A stretch of 38,033 nucleotides of DNA, taken from positions 1 through 38,033 of the forward strand of contig JBBBWG010030953.1 in assembly GCA_037176905.1 (NCBI GenBank). The letters are read 5' to 3'. Shown here piece by piece: positions 10,701-23,197 of this stretch. A model generated the notes under the pieces. It saw only the letters and a list, made by a program, of their open reading frames with translations, was not told where the DNA came from and did no database searches. This DNA is from Azolla pinnata (lineage: Eukaryota; Streptophyta; Polypodiopsida; Salviniales; Salviniaceae). Numbering within the stretch: the first letter of the stretch is position 1; each line of letters starts with the position of its first letter. The position numbers and the translations under genes were made by a program.

Positions 10701-13388
10701 TTGTTTCACAGTTTCTAGCATGGCAGTCTCTGGTTTATATCATTTAAGGAAGTTTTTTATTAAGTTAAGGAAAAATGTGTGTAGAGATGTTCTGCTTGAT
10801 ATATTTGGGATGATTCAGTGTTACGGATAAATTCACTGTTTTTGTAGTTCGCTGAGGGGATTTGATCTGGTGAAAGACCAAGAGACAGGAAACTCCAAAG
10901 GCTACGGTTTTTGTGTTTATCAGGTAACAAGATAGGCCATGTATTATGTAGTTGATTGGTACGGCGGCAGGATAGTATTTTAGGGCGTTAGCATATGCAT
11001 GCTGGAAGTAAGGGAGCAGTTTTTTCGATTGATTTACTCACTTACAATATGTCAGGATCCGGCTGTAACTGATGTGGCATGTGCAGCACTCAATGGACTT
11101 AAAATGGGTGATAAAACATTAACTGTTCGAAGAGCAACAGCAAGGTAAACATGGTGGTGGATCCTTTTTCTGGAGTGTAAAATGTAGGCACACCTCATAT
11201 GTAGAATTATCTTTTGCAGTGGGCAACCAAAACCAGAACACATGATTGCTCTAGCACACTCTCAGCAACAATTGGCAATGCAGGTAGACACCTAATTTCC
11301 CCCTACGTTCAGGACAGAGGTGATCTTCAGTTACGTAACCTTTCTGCCCTCAGGCTATTCATTTGTGTACCTTATGATTGCTAGAATCTGGCGATGCAAG
11401 TGAGTGGGTCAACTGTGTCCCTGTCAGGATTTCCTGGTTTGGTGACAGGATTATCTGCAGGTCTATTACCTGGGATGAAAAGCGTAATGCCATCATCTAC
11501 TGAGATATCAAAAGTTATTTGCTTGAGTCAGGTATCTCCTTATTTTTAATGCATTATATTCGTAAAGAGGTATTCATGTACCGTCTCACTTATATGAATA
11601 TTTGAGTGTCAACAAATGAAATACCCCATATTCTCAAGGGGCTCAAGCACAGAGTTTTAGGAAATAATGTCCAATTAGTTATTCCGGGATAGAAAGAAAA
11701 ACTTAAGAGACATTGTATAATTTATTACTGTGAACTATGAATGGATTTTGTGCATAATACAGACATATAGCGGGATCTGGTGACTAAAGGATAAGTTTGT
11801 ATTTACTACGGAGATTGAGCAGGAATATGAATGATGCTGTTATGTCTTAACATTTGTTGTATCCGAATACAGCCATGGCTATAAGTCAGAGGCGTTCTGG
11901 TAGAATTCTGTTCAGTTTATGTGTGGGATGTTTAAAGTTCAGATTTTCTGTTAATCTAGGCTGATGAACCTTAAAGTGTGGGGTGTCTTTATCTTTGAAT
12001 GTAGTCTGAGTCCTTCAAATAGCCCAAATTCATTGGAATATCAGACTGTACACGTACTCTCTTTTTGGCTGTACCAACATGATCAATGTATTGCGATTTA
12101 GCAGATCCTCTTCACCTGCCGTTTTGCGGTACTTTATGAGCTGTTTGTCTTCCTCTGATTTTGTAGTTGATGAAATCGAGATTGTATATCTTCAGCATAA
12201 AAGGGTTTTAATTAAGTAAATCTTGATGTGCTCCTCTAATGCTCACATATTTCTATGTTAATTCATGTCAAATATGGGCTTCTTGTGTTGTCAAGCCTTT
12301 AGTATGTTCCAAATCTTTTTGTTAGGCATCAACTCTCCATCCAGCATGCCTACAAAGCTGATACTCTTGGACAAGCATGAGGAACCTCACCCTATCATTT
12401 CATTCACATTTGCAAACCGCAAATTGCATCTAGGATAAACATTTACTCAATGGGGACAGCCAAGTGCATGGATTGGAAATTGAGAGTAGAGACTGCATTT
12501 AGGAATATAATACTTACACAGTATTGTGGCAGACAGTTTCTAATATCATGAGTCTGATGACTGTGATAGTAAACGCCTTTTGTATCTTTCCCGTCCTATT
12601 AATACAGAGTTGTCTTGTTAAAAAGATAAAAAACTCATGCAGTATTAAACAAGCATTTAACGGAAGCAGCCAATAGCAGTGTTCAGAAATCGGGGTAGAG
12701 ACTGCATCGTGAATTTTAAATTTTTATTTAGTTTTTTTAAAAGTTTTTAACTTTGAAGATTTCTACTATGGAGTGCTTCTTCCTAGGATAGCTAGGCCCT
12801 TCACTGCCTTCAGGTTGTATATGTAGAAGATAAAATTTTAAAGATTTTGGTTGTTTACAGGTAGTGACACTAGAGGAGTTAAAAGAAGACGATATTTATG
12901 AAGAGATATATGATGACATGAAGGACGAGTGTCGTAAATATGGTGAGTTGCATCTCTGATGTTTGATTTCCTTTGTTTTACTCTCAGGCAATGGTAGCTG
13001 TTAGATTTTCTAATATTTGTTACTGTTCTCTGTTCTGTCAGGCACCTTAGTAAACATAGTGATTCCAAGGCCAATTTTAAATGAGGAGAGTGGTGGTGGT
13101 GTAGGGAAGGTAAACAAATGGAGATCTCTTATGTATCATCATGGCTCTGGTCTGATGCACATTCTGTGCTAAGAAAAGAAGCAGCCACACTTTAACTTGA
13201 CTTTGAAGAATTAATATCTTCAATATTTTCTCATATATTTGTTCTTGCAGGTGTTTTTGCATTACAGTGATGAGAAAGGGGCCATCAAGGCCAAGGAGGT
13301 ATTGCATGGAAGGAAATTCGGTGGTAACACTGTATTAGCTGTATATTATCCAGAAGATAAATTCTTGGCAGGAGAGTATGATAATTGA
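4745..13388 (+). CDS. U2AF65: Splicing factor U2AF large subunit (U2AF65)
   Basis: This nuclear factor binds the polypyrimidine tract at 3' splice sites, pairs with U2AF35 and contacts SF1 and SF3B1. I join 18 exons: 4745-4831, 6333-6544, 6691-6795, 7321-7391, 7503-7573, 7908-7952, 8026-8085, 8302-8362, 8456-8568, 8644-8759, 8844-8942, 10848-10923, 11056-11144, 11220-11283, 11385-11531, 12861-12942, 13042-13109 and 13251-13388. They give 567 aa, close to the Arabidopsis protein. Residues 20-150 form an Arg/Ser/His/Asp-rich RS-type domain, followed by the GFDMAPP linker. RRM1 (about 203-285) has VYVGGL and KKFAFVEM. The linker YNPSVAATLGPSQPSPHLNL follows. RRM2 (about 322-400) has VFVGGL and KGYGFCVY. 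The C-terminal UHM (about 460-567) has an R-x-F motif (RKF). Introns 1, 11 and 15 exceed 1.3 kb. The start ATG is inferred from context. Confidence 0.95.
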
Positions 13389-16359
<2,971 letters not shown>

Positions 16360-16937
16360 TAGAGGGTTTTCGTTTTTTGTACTCTACTTTTCTCTCTCGT
16401 ACGTATGGGTGACATTGTGTGTTGTGCATGGACCGAAATTTTGTGATTCTTGTGGTGTTGATTTCACCTCATTTTATCAGCAAGTTGTTCTTTCTAGACA
16501 ATGGAAGTCTTCAGGCAAACATGATCGCTTCCTTCCTTTCTCATTATGAAAGCAAAGAATTATGTTTTCACAAGGTTGTCATCTTTTATGCGCCGAGGAT
16601 AGTTGAGTATTACTGTTGGATATCCTGTCCCTCTGTCTATCATGTTAATACTGCATATACAATATGTCGATGAGAACGATGAATGCAAAGTTTTGGTTCT
16701 GTTTCTGATGTTTCTCGACATAATGGTTTTGTACATTGATTTTGATCTTGATTTAGCAGTAGATGTTCAAGGGCACAAAAGCGTTTGTACCACCAGTCAG
16801 TGTTGAATAATACGGAACATAAAACTGCTTTGATGAGATCAGGATCAGGATTGCATAAAACTTGCTTGGCAAAGGAAACATGATTTACAAGTTGAAATTT
16901 CGCGGTAACAATGTTTAGGGAATGTTCCATCGATTCC

Positions 16938-17017
16938 CTCTCAACGATTAGGGTATGAGGGCTTGAACTAGGTCATGCTCTCAACGATTAGGGTATGAGG
17001 GCTAGAACTAGGTCATG
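16938..17017. repeat. 40-bp direct tandem duplication
   Basis: Two adjacent 40-bp copies, each beginning CTCTCAACGATTAGGGTATG, differ at one position. The high identity indicates a recent event. Confidence 0.9.
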
Positions 17018-17598
17018 GAGCGAAGAACGATCCTGTATGTCTAAGACTTGACCTGATTTAGATTGCAATCACAGAAACCTGGAAGAGACACATAATGTGT
17101 GTGATGACTTGTCATTCTCAAAGCTAGAGACGAACTACGCTGACCAAAACAAATCCTTCATCTGCTGACAAGAAGACGAAAGATGGGGAGCTCTGGAATT
17201 TTTGGCCTTACTGAACAGAACACAATTGGGTAGTTTGAGTATCAGATTGATTCCTTCTAGGCGCATTGATTGCAATACACAATCAAGAGAGAAAACTCGA
17301 TGATTGTTTCACCAGCTGAGCAGAGAACATGCAAAACTGCACTGATAGGTGGAGAGTTATTTGTGGAAGTAGCTGATCATCTAGCTAAACTCTGAATGAA
17401 GCACATCCGTTCAAAAACGTCTATGATCTGAGAAAGATACAGCAGACTCGAATCATATACCGAGTGATCTGACTCCACATGATTAGCAAGTACTTCAATG
17501 AGCTTAGTCAACAGACCCTGTCAACTTTAGAAGTATTCCTTTCATGATATCTTCAGCAACATATAAATTAAACGGGGAGAGAACCATTGCTAACAAAG

Positions 17599-17795
17599 AC
17601 CATATGCGCAATAGGGATTTGATTATTCGAGAAAAGACTGGGGTATCAGAATGAACTGCTCTGTAAGCCAGAAATTTTTCATACAAAAAGACCATATCAT
17701 TACTTGTAACCATATGCGCAATAAGGATTTGATTATTCGAGAAAAGACTGGAGTATCAGAATGAACTGTTCTGTAAGCTTTCATACAAAAAGAAG
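17599..17795. repeat. 110-bp tandem duplication, second copy shortened
   Basis: ACCATATGCGCAATA begins copies at 17599 and 17709. The copies are nearly identical for about 75 bp, including TTCGAGAAAAGACTGG. The second copy then lacks a few bases before CATACAAAAAGA. It lies just downstream of the VDAC stop codon. Confidence 0.85.
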
Positions 17796-17916
17796 CTCAC
17801 TCAAAAATGCCCGAAATTTACCAGAACATCTGTGCCACAGACAAGGTTATTGTTTTGTTGCTTGATAATAACAAAAATGATCTCAGAAGAAAGGCTTGTA
17901 AACCAACAGGCACCCC

Positions 17917-19411
17917 TCAAGGCTTCAAGGCAACAGAGATTCCCATTTTCGCTTTCTTGTCCACAGCAAGAGCATCAACTTCACCAGAGATTGTTACAAA
18001 CGACTTACGGATCCATTCATGCTGAAGGGACGCAGAAATCTTCCCATTATGACTGATCTTACCCTTAACAGCTGTAAGTGGATCAAGCAAGTAGCTCCCA
18101 CCCACAGTAAATGCAGTATCTCTTTTTGAAATGTTGTGCGAAATCTCGGCAGCCACTACAGAGTTGGTGAGGGGACTGAGAGTGTGGGCATACGAGAATT
18201 TCACTGTCTCTGCTTTGTCAAGCCTACATACACAAAAACATTTGAGAGATTCGAACCATAAAGGAAAGAAGTAAAATTTCATTCGACTTCAATGTCTAAT
18301 TACTTACAAAAAGAGGGCAGCAGTAAAATCCGGCTTTGTGTAGCTCAATGCTGCATTGTACTTGGTAGGATTACCAGTCGAACTATCAAAACCAACCTCC
18401 CCTCCAAGGCCTATTTCATCTGATCCAAGAACTGTAGAGAACTCCATAATAGGCGAGGGAGTTAAACCTAAACTGGTACTCACTCCAGCATAGCCATGCT
18501 TATATTGCACTTCAAGCTGTGGAACAAGAAAACAAAATGTGTGAATATTCACTTTAGATGATACCAATCATATTTTAAATGCAACGAAGTCAAGTCCACA
18601 TTCGTTCTACCTTGCCTGACTTTTGATCAGGTACAGTGAAGTTCAGAACAACCTTCAAGCCAGGTGTAGGCTCATCAACAGTGACAGTTGCAAAAATCTG
18701 CAAAGTACCAGAATGGTTGGTAAGGCCTCCTTGGATGATTACAAAGCTAATTCAAGGAGTTCTCAACACTGTCAATGGCATGAAAATCGAATTTACACTA
18801 GATTTTGTATCAACTTTCACGTCGGTGGTGAAATTATCCTTCTTGAACTGAACCGTAGCATCCCCCAAAAAGGCTTCATCCTTTCTGCTCCCAGATGAGG
18901 TAAAAGCCTGCAGAATAAAGTATCGATCTGAATACTTCTTTTGGACTGCTAAACAGTAAAAATTTCAAAATCAGCTTCCCTATCGCATCATGCACCTGTA
19001 TTGAAAATGAGCCCCCAACTAAATCACACAATTAAAATAAGAATAAATAATCCCCTCTGCCAAATCAAAACTAGAAAGTTTCATCTTAATTATCCTTTTC
19101 AATACAAATCTATAACAGTTGGGTTTAAAAAGTTTTCTGCTTCACTTAATAGGTACTTTTAATGCACGCCCTTCCAATCCGACTATCAAGCATTCAAGGC
19201 CAGCATAGAAACTACCAAGCCAGACAATGTGTTGGTCGTGAGGCTGAACTTGTGGTCGTAGGAATAATCTTTATATAGTGTATCTGACAGATCAGGAGAA
19301 GAGTTCTGTTAGCCATGGATTGAAGCGCGATAAAACTAAAATAGACAAAGAAGCATGAGTACCTCTTGCTTTCTTTCCAATTTCAGAGAAAACGCCAGGA
19401 CCCTTGACCAT
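17917..19411 (-). CDS. VDAC: Voltage-dependent anion channel (mitochondrial outer membrane porin)
   Basis: This beta-barrel porin passes ADP/ATP and other metabolites across the mitochondrial outer membrane. Coding exons on the minus strand are 19363-19411, 19216-19283, 18797-18907, 18611-18697, 18308-18516 and 17917-18223, joining in phase to 276 aa, the usual VDAC length. The N terminus MVKGPGVFSEIGKKARD is the plant VDAC amphipathic helix. YKDYSYDHKFSLTT, VDEPTPGLK, QYKHGYAGVSTSLGL, GNPTKYNAALSYTKPDF and the C-terminal SLQHEWIRKSFVTISGEVD are family landmarks. The protein ends GISVALKP, as many plant VDACs do. There is no cleavable presequence, as expected. An untranslated first exon probably lies at about 20098-20150. 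The neighbouring gene upstream is the E2 fragment. Which VDAC isoform this is cannot be told. Confidence 0.95.
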
Positions 19412-19622
19412 CTTTCCAGCAACTAGCTTCACTCACTGTCATGGATGTTAAAATTAGCAGCTTCGATTCAATGAGCATAAGAACAACGGAAGTGCATTTT
19501 AAACCAAATCGCTCTCAACTGAAAATGAACCAAGGAAAGTTTCGGGATCTGTAGGACTTGGATTAACAAACCAGAGCATCTGTTGTATGAATGCACAGCG
19601 CCTCCGCCACATACAGAGGCCT

Positions 19623-19900
19623 CATGGGGTTTGCATTGCCCAACACATCTGTGCACTGAACTCATCATGAGGCCAGTAACCAAAGAAGATCAGGCTCGAC
19701 CTTAAGGAAGACCCTGCTAAAGAGTGGGATAAGCACATCCTGAATTGAAGACAAGGTCATCATGGGGGTGTGCATTGCCCAACACATCTGTGCACTGAAT
19801 TCATCATGAGGCCAGTAACCAAAGAAGATTTCAGGCTCGACCTTAAGGAAGACCCTGCTAAAGAGTGGGATAAGCAAATCCTGAATTGAAGACAAGGTCA
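19623..19900. repeat. 139-bp tandem duplication in the VDAC leader intron
   Basis: GCATTGCCCAACACATCTGT begins copies at 19633 and 19772. The copies run through CTTAAGGAAGACCCTGCTAA to GAATTGAAGACAAGGTCA with only a few differences. They lie between the VDAC start codon and its probable untranslated exon. Confidence 0.9.
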
Positions 19901-20097
19901 GGGATGTACGCAAGCCCTGAAGGAAGAGATCCCTGATAAGAATGGAGACAAAGCAAAATCCTAACGCGAAGGAAAGGTCAAGAGATACAGAAGGATGAAA
20001 AAACAACTTGCAGCAACAACCATGGATAGTCAGAACCGTGACCCCAAGAAGCAGAGACAAAGGAGGGAGGGAGAGCGAGAGAGAGAGAGAGACTTAC

Positions 20098-20150
20098 CGA
20101 GAGCTGAGCAATGGTGGAGGTAGCTGCTGCTAAAGCTGTGGCTGCTCAGA
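20098..20150 (-). other. Probable untranslated first exon of VDAC
   Basis: On the minus strand a strong donor (CTCTCG|GTAAGTC) occurs at 20098/20097. An acceptor-like CATGACAG lies shortly before the start codon at 19411. A leader intron of about 650 bp is inferred. The exon's upstream end is a guess. Confidence 0.45.
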
Positions 20151-20281
20151 AACAGGGGAGGCTAGCCCCTTCCTCATGTTTGCTCTGCTGCTTCCTTCAA
20201 TCACGACCGTCCATCTCATGCCATGTCCACACAAGTCCGGACAATCTCCCAGTCCCTTCCTTCTTCCCATGAGGACCTGGG

Positions 20282-20352
20282 TTTTAGGGTTCCGGATTTT
20301 AGGGTTCAGGTTCATTTGATGGGGAGAGGGGGGTGTTCTAGGGTTAGGGTTT
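20282..20352 (-). promoter_or_regulatory. Telo-box cluster upstream of VDAC
   Basis: Three AAACCCTA-type motifs, written TTTTAGGGTT, TTTTAGGGTT and TAGGGTTAGGGTTT on the plus strand, lie at about 20282, 20297 and 20339. In plants such telo-boxes occur near the starts of genes for translation and cell growth. They sit 130-200 bp upstream of the probable VDAC first exon. Confidence 0.55.
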
Positions 20353-20471
20353 CTGCAGTCCTACACATACATATCTACATCTCCCTTCCATTTCAGAAGA
20401 CATGGTTTGTTTCTCCTTTCCAAGTTTCGTATGCTCTCTCGCTCTTCTTTTACCATTCCAGAAAAAACTGA

Positions 20472-20640
20472 ATTGAGCGTAAGCACTGAAAATGAAAAGA
20501 CCGGAGAAATTTGACTACAAAAGAAGAGAGATTTTGGTTCATTCCGTTGCACAAAAAAAACCACATTGAGCGTACAAAAGACAAAAAGAGGGGGGAGAAA
20601 TGTGGCTACAAACGAGAGATTCGTCGCTGCTTTTTGCCAA
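20472..20640. repeat. Diverged 92-bp tandem duplication
   Basis: ATTGAGCGTA begins copies at 20472 and 20564. They share GAGAAAT-TG-CTACAAA and GAGAGATT blocks but carry many differences and small gaps, so this is older than the neighbouring duplications. Confidence 0.55.
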
Positions 20641-21291
20641 AACCAGGAAATTGCACGTTCTTCTTCAAATTCTGTAGCTGCTGGAAAATTTGAAGAGAGT
20701 TTCCACATTTCAAAAACGCACATGGGATTTGACAGAATGCAGTAACGGAGAGAGAAGGAGAAAGCATATCAAAATAGTGAGCCAAAAAAATGCAAATTGA
20801 AACCTTTCATTCATGGGAATATATATAATAGTTTTTGATTGATTTGTTTACACCCAGATCACTTTGGTGTGACAATCATGCCACAAGAAGTATTCATCTT
20901 GTGTGCCACAAGAAGCATTACAACAAGATGAATCTACTATGAATGTACACTATGCAGCATTGTGCTGCAACTTGATGTGTGAACCACCATAGACCATTTC
21001 CTCTCCAGATCCATGCATATATACATCTATGCCTTTTTTCTTCCACCAAACAGAATGATATTCCAAAATTAATAGCTATTCCACTGCTAGCTCATTCCAT
21101 CCATCGCCCTCCGCCTTCTTTGTCATGCCTCAGCATCACTGTCCGATCTTCTGTTCTTTGCAACAATTCCGATAAGGAGATAAAACAACAAAGACAGACA
21201 GTAGCGTTTGTCAGGCAATAGAGTGCGTATGTACGATGAAATCGTGGATATATTTCTTTTGATCACAAAAGGGATGAATTGATCACCCGAC

Positions 21292-21662
21292 CTGCAGAAT
21301 GTTCGCGGCAGATGTTGCCGTGTGGATCGACATTGGGATGGAAGCAAAAGGCGATTCGAACCTGGCGGAAGGCGGCTTGAAGGGATAATCTGTCGGGAAT
21401 TTCATGGCGAGCTTGTAAGACAGCCCCTCATCTACAGTCCCTGCGCTCCCTCGGATCGTCCCCACCCATGAGAATATGTTGCCTCCTTCCGGGAATGCAG
21501 AGATGCCCGGGTCTCCTTTCGTCTGAAAAACCCAAAAAGAAGCGCTTTCCTGAACCGATCCGCCATCCCTGCTACACATCATACTTGGGTTTGCAGAATG
21601 CTGATAAGAGGTCAAAGATCGGATGCGTGCTTACCATCAACGCCATGAGCTCCGACTGCAGC
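21292..21662 (-). pseudogene. Truncated ubiquitin-conjugating enzyme E2 fragment (UBE2C/UBC19-like)
   Basis: Two minus-strand exons with intact GT-AG borders (21635-21662 and 21292-21522) encode LQSELMALM and then PGISAFPEGGNIFSWVGTIRG and TDYPFKPPSARFES. These match the N-terminal half of UBE2C/UBC19/UBC20, the E2 that works with the anaphase-promoting complex. After FESP, two extra bases in a T-run at 21346-21349 and one extra A at 21302-21303 shift and then restore the frame. The stretch FHPNVDPHGNIC, with the catalytic Cys (codon 21308-21310), is therefore read out of frame, and the open frame has no Cys there. The C-terminal exons are missing before the VDAC gene. A decayed fragment is most likely. 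Assembly error in the T-run could explain part of it, but not the missing C terminus. Confidence 0.7.
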
Positions 21663-21890
21663 CTGCAAAAACAGTGGAGAAGAAAGAGCAGGCAACGAAG
21701 CAGTGAGAGGAAAATGCAGCTTTTTCCAGTAGCATGTATAAAAGAGGAGCAGGAATTCGGGCCATGGTGCGGTGAGGGAGAAGAAAAACAGAAGAGCAGA
21801 GGGGAGGGGAAGGGAAGGGAAGGAAGGCGGTGCATCAGAGGTGGAAGCAGGGAGAAGGAAGGGTGCCAGGAATGGATGATGTGATTGGGG

Positions 21891-22279
21891 AAGGATTCAT
21901 GGTGGATCTCAACAGAATACAGATGCTATATCTCCAAACAAAACCCAATCTTTTTTTTCTTTCCCTGCAGGATGAAGAAGATCAGAAGTATGCATGCATG
22001 GCAGTGGAGAAGCAAAAGAGTGGTGAAAGGATTCATGGTGGATCAACAGAATACAGATGCTATATCTCCAAACTAAACCCAATCTTCTTTTCCAACTCCA
22101 GGATGAAGAAGAGCAGAAGTATGCATGCATGCAGAGGAGAAGCAAAGCGTGATGAAAAGGATTCATGGTGGATCAACAATGTACATACAGTCTTATCTAT
22201 CTATCTACACCCCACTCTGATGCCATCTCCAAACAAACCCATCTGTTTTTTACTGCAGGATGAAGAAGATCAGAAGTAG
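21891..22279. repeat. Three-copy tandem repeat of about 130 bp
   Basis: AAGGATTCATGGTGGATC begins copies at 21891, 22027 and 22157. Each contains TATCTCCAAAC or CATCTCCAAAC followed by AGGATGAAGAAGA(T/G)CAGAAGTA. The third copy has an internal TCTATCTATCTA insertion and is the most diverged. Confidence 0.85.
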
Positions 22280-22490
22280 CTCAAGCAGCTCATTGCAACG
22301 TGAGCTTACCAGCTGAAAAGAGCCCGCCCTGCAAATTCAAAACAGTGAATGAATCATCAAAGGCAAAAAGTCTTATGATATGTATCTATCTGCCTTGGCT
22401 AAAAAGCTAAATTGTATCTTCCTGTCCTTGCACACAGGCCGGCATATATCTACATGATCTAGTTGATAAAATGAAAGGCAGATGTCATAC

Positions 22491-22558
22491 CAATCCATCA
22501 GAAGATCAACGACAGAAACCCCGAGTGCTGCTTTCATTCCGACCTTGAGCAGCGCCAC
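22491..22558 (-). other. Exon-like segment in phase with the E2 fragment
   Basis: A 68-bp minus-strand open segment bounded by CATTCAG| and |GTATGAC encodes VALLKVGMKAALGVSVVDLL and a few more residues. It ends in phase 2, which joins exactly to the LQSELM exon at 21662. It does not resemble the usual E2-C N terminus. It could be a captured first exon or a chance ORF. Confidence 0.2.
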
Positions 22559-23197
22559 CTGAATGTAGCTCCATGAATGCAGCTTTACAGATTCCAAGTT
22601 CAGCATTCTTGTGTATTTTATACACATGTTACAGACCTAGTTAAATGTCTTAAGGCATATTGGTTCTCATAAGTCGAAGAAATGGCAATCCTCTGCTATT
22701 TCAGTACAGATGACCTTAAAAAGAAATCCTTCAAATATACCTCACAGATGATGATGGAATTCGATTTCATCATTCTTGTGTAAGGCTTACATGCGTAAGT
22801 TGAATCAAAGGTCAAAGACAGAAGCTACCATCAACATACAGAATGAAATCATATATATATATAATCTACCTTTACCTTGCAACAAGATTTCAAAAAATGC
22901 TTGTGCTGCAACAAGGGAAAATCTTGGTTCTTGCAAACTTATCTTTGCTGTTCTCATGGTGGTAGAGGGTGTGTTAGATAGGGTTTGATTCAGCATTCTA
23001 TTATGCTCCTTGATACAGAGGATAGATACAACACATGATTGTGATACAGGCTGAAGTCTAAAAACATGTAGAGGCTCCAGAATATACAAGAATGCGTAAA
23101 CCACATTGAAAGGAGATTATGCTACAACAAGAGGGCTACTAACTTGATAAAGAGAATACTGTACCAGCTTCAAGAGGTTCCACAGAAACCTAACGTG

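Larger units (their letters stand above)
16360..17916. other. Convergent intergenic region between DapL and VDAC
   Basis: The 3' regions of DapL (plus) and VDAC (minus) face each other here. No gene is seen. Two tandem duplications, listed separately, lie at 16938-17017 and 17599-17795. Confidence 0.6.
20151..21291. other. Intergenic region, VDAC upstream / E2 fragment downstream
   Basis: No gene is seen. The C-terminal exons expected for the E2 (a DKWSSAYDVRTILLSIQ-type sequence) are absent on the minus strand. The region holds the telo-boxes, a diverged 92-bp duplication, and a short repeated CACAAGAAG/ATTCATCTTG stretch near 20880-20935. Confidence 0.55.
21663..23197. other. Region between the E2 fragment and the TFIIIC 3' end
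   Basis: Apart from the exon-like segment at 22491-22558 and the three-copy repeat at 21891-22279, nothing coding is supported. The part beyond about 22900 is probably 3' flank of the TFIIIC gene. Confidence 0.5.

Noticed and set aside
20361-20723. 120-codon minus-strand ORF between VDAC and the E2 fragment
   Set aside because: It spans the diverged 92-bp duplication and is Phe/Ser-rich from homopolymers. It also does not match the missing E2 C terminus.
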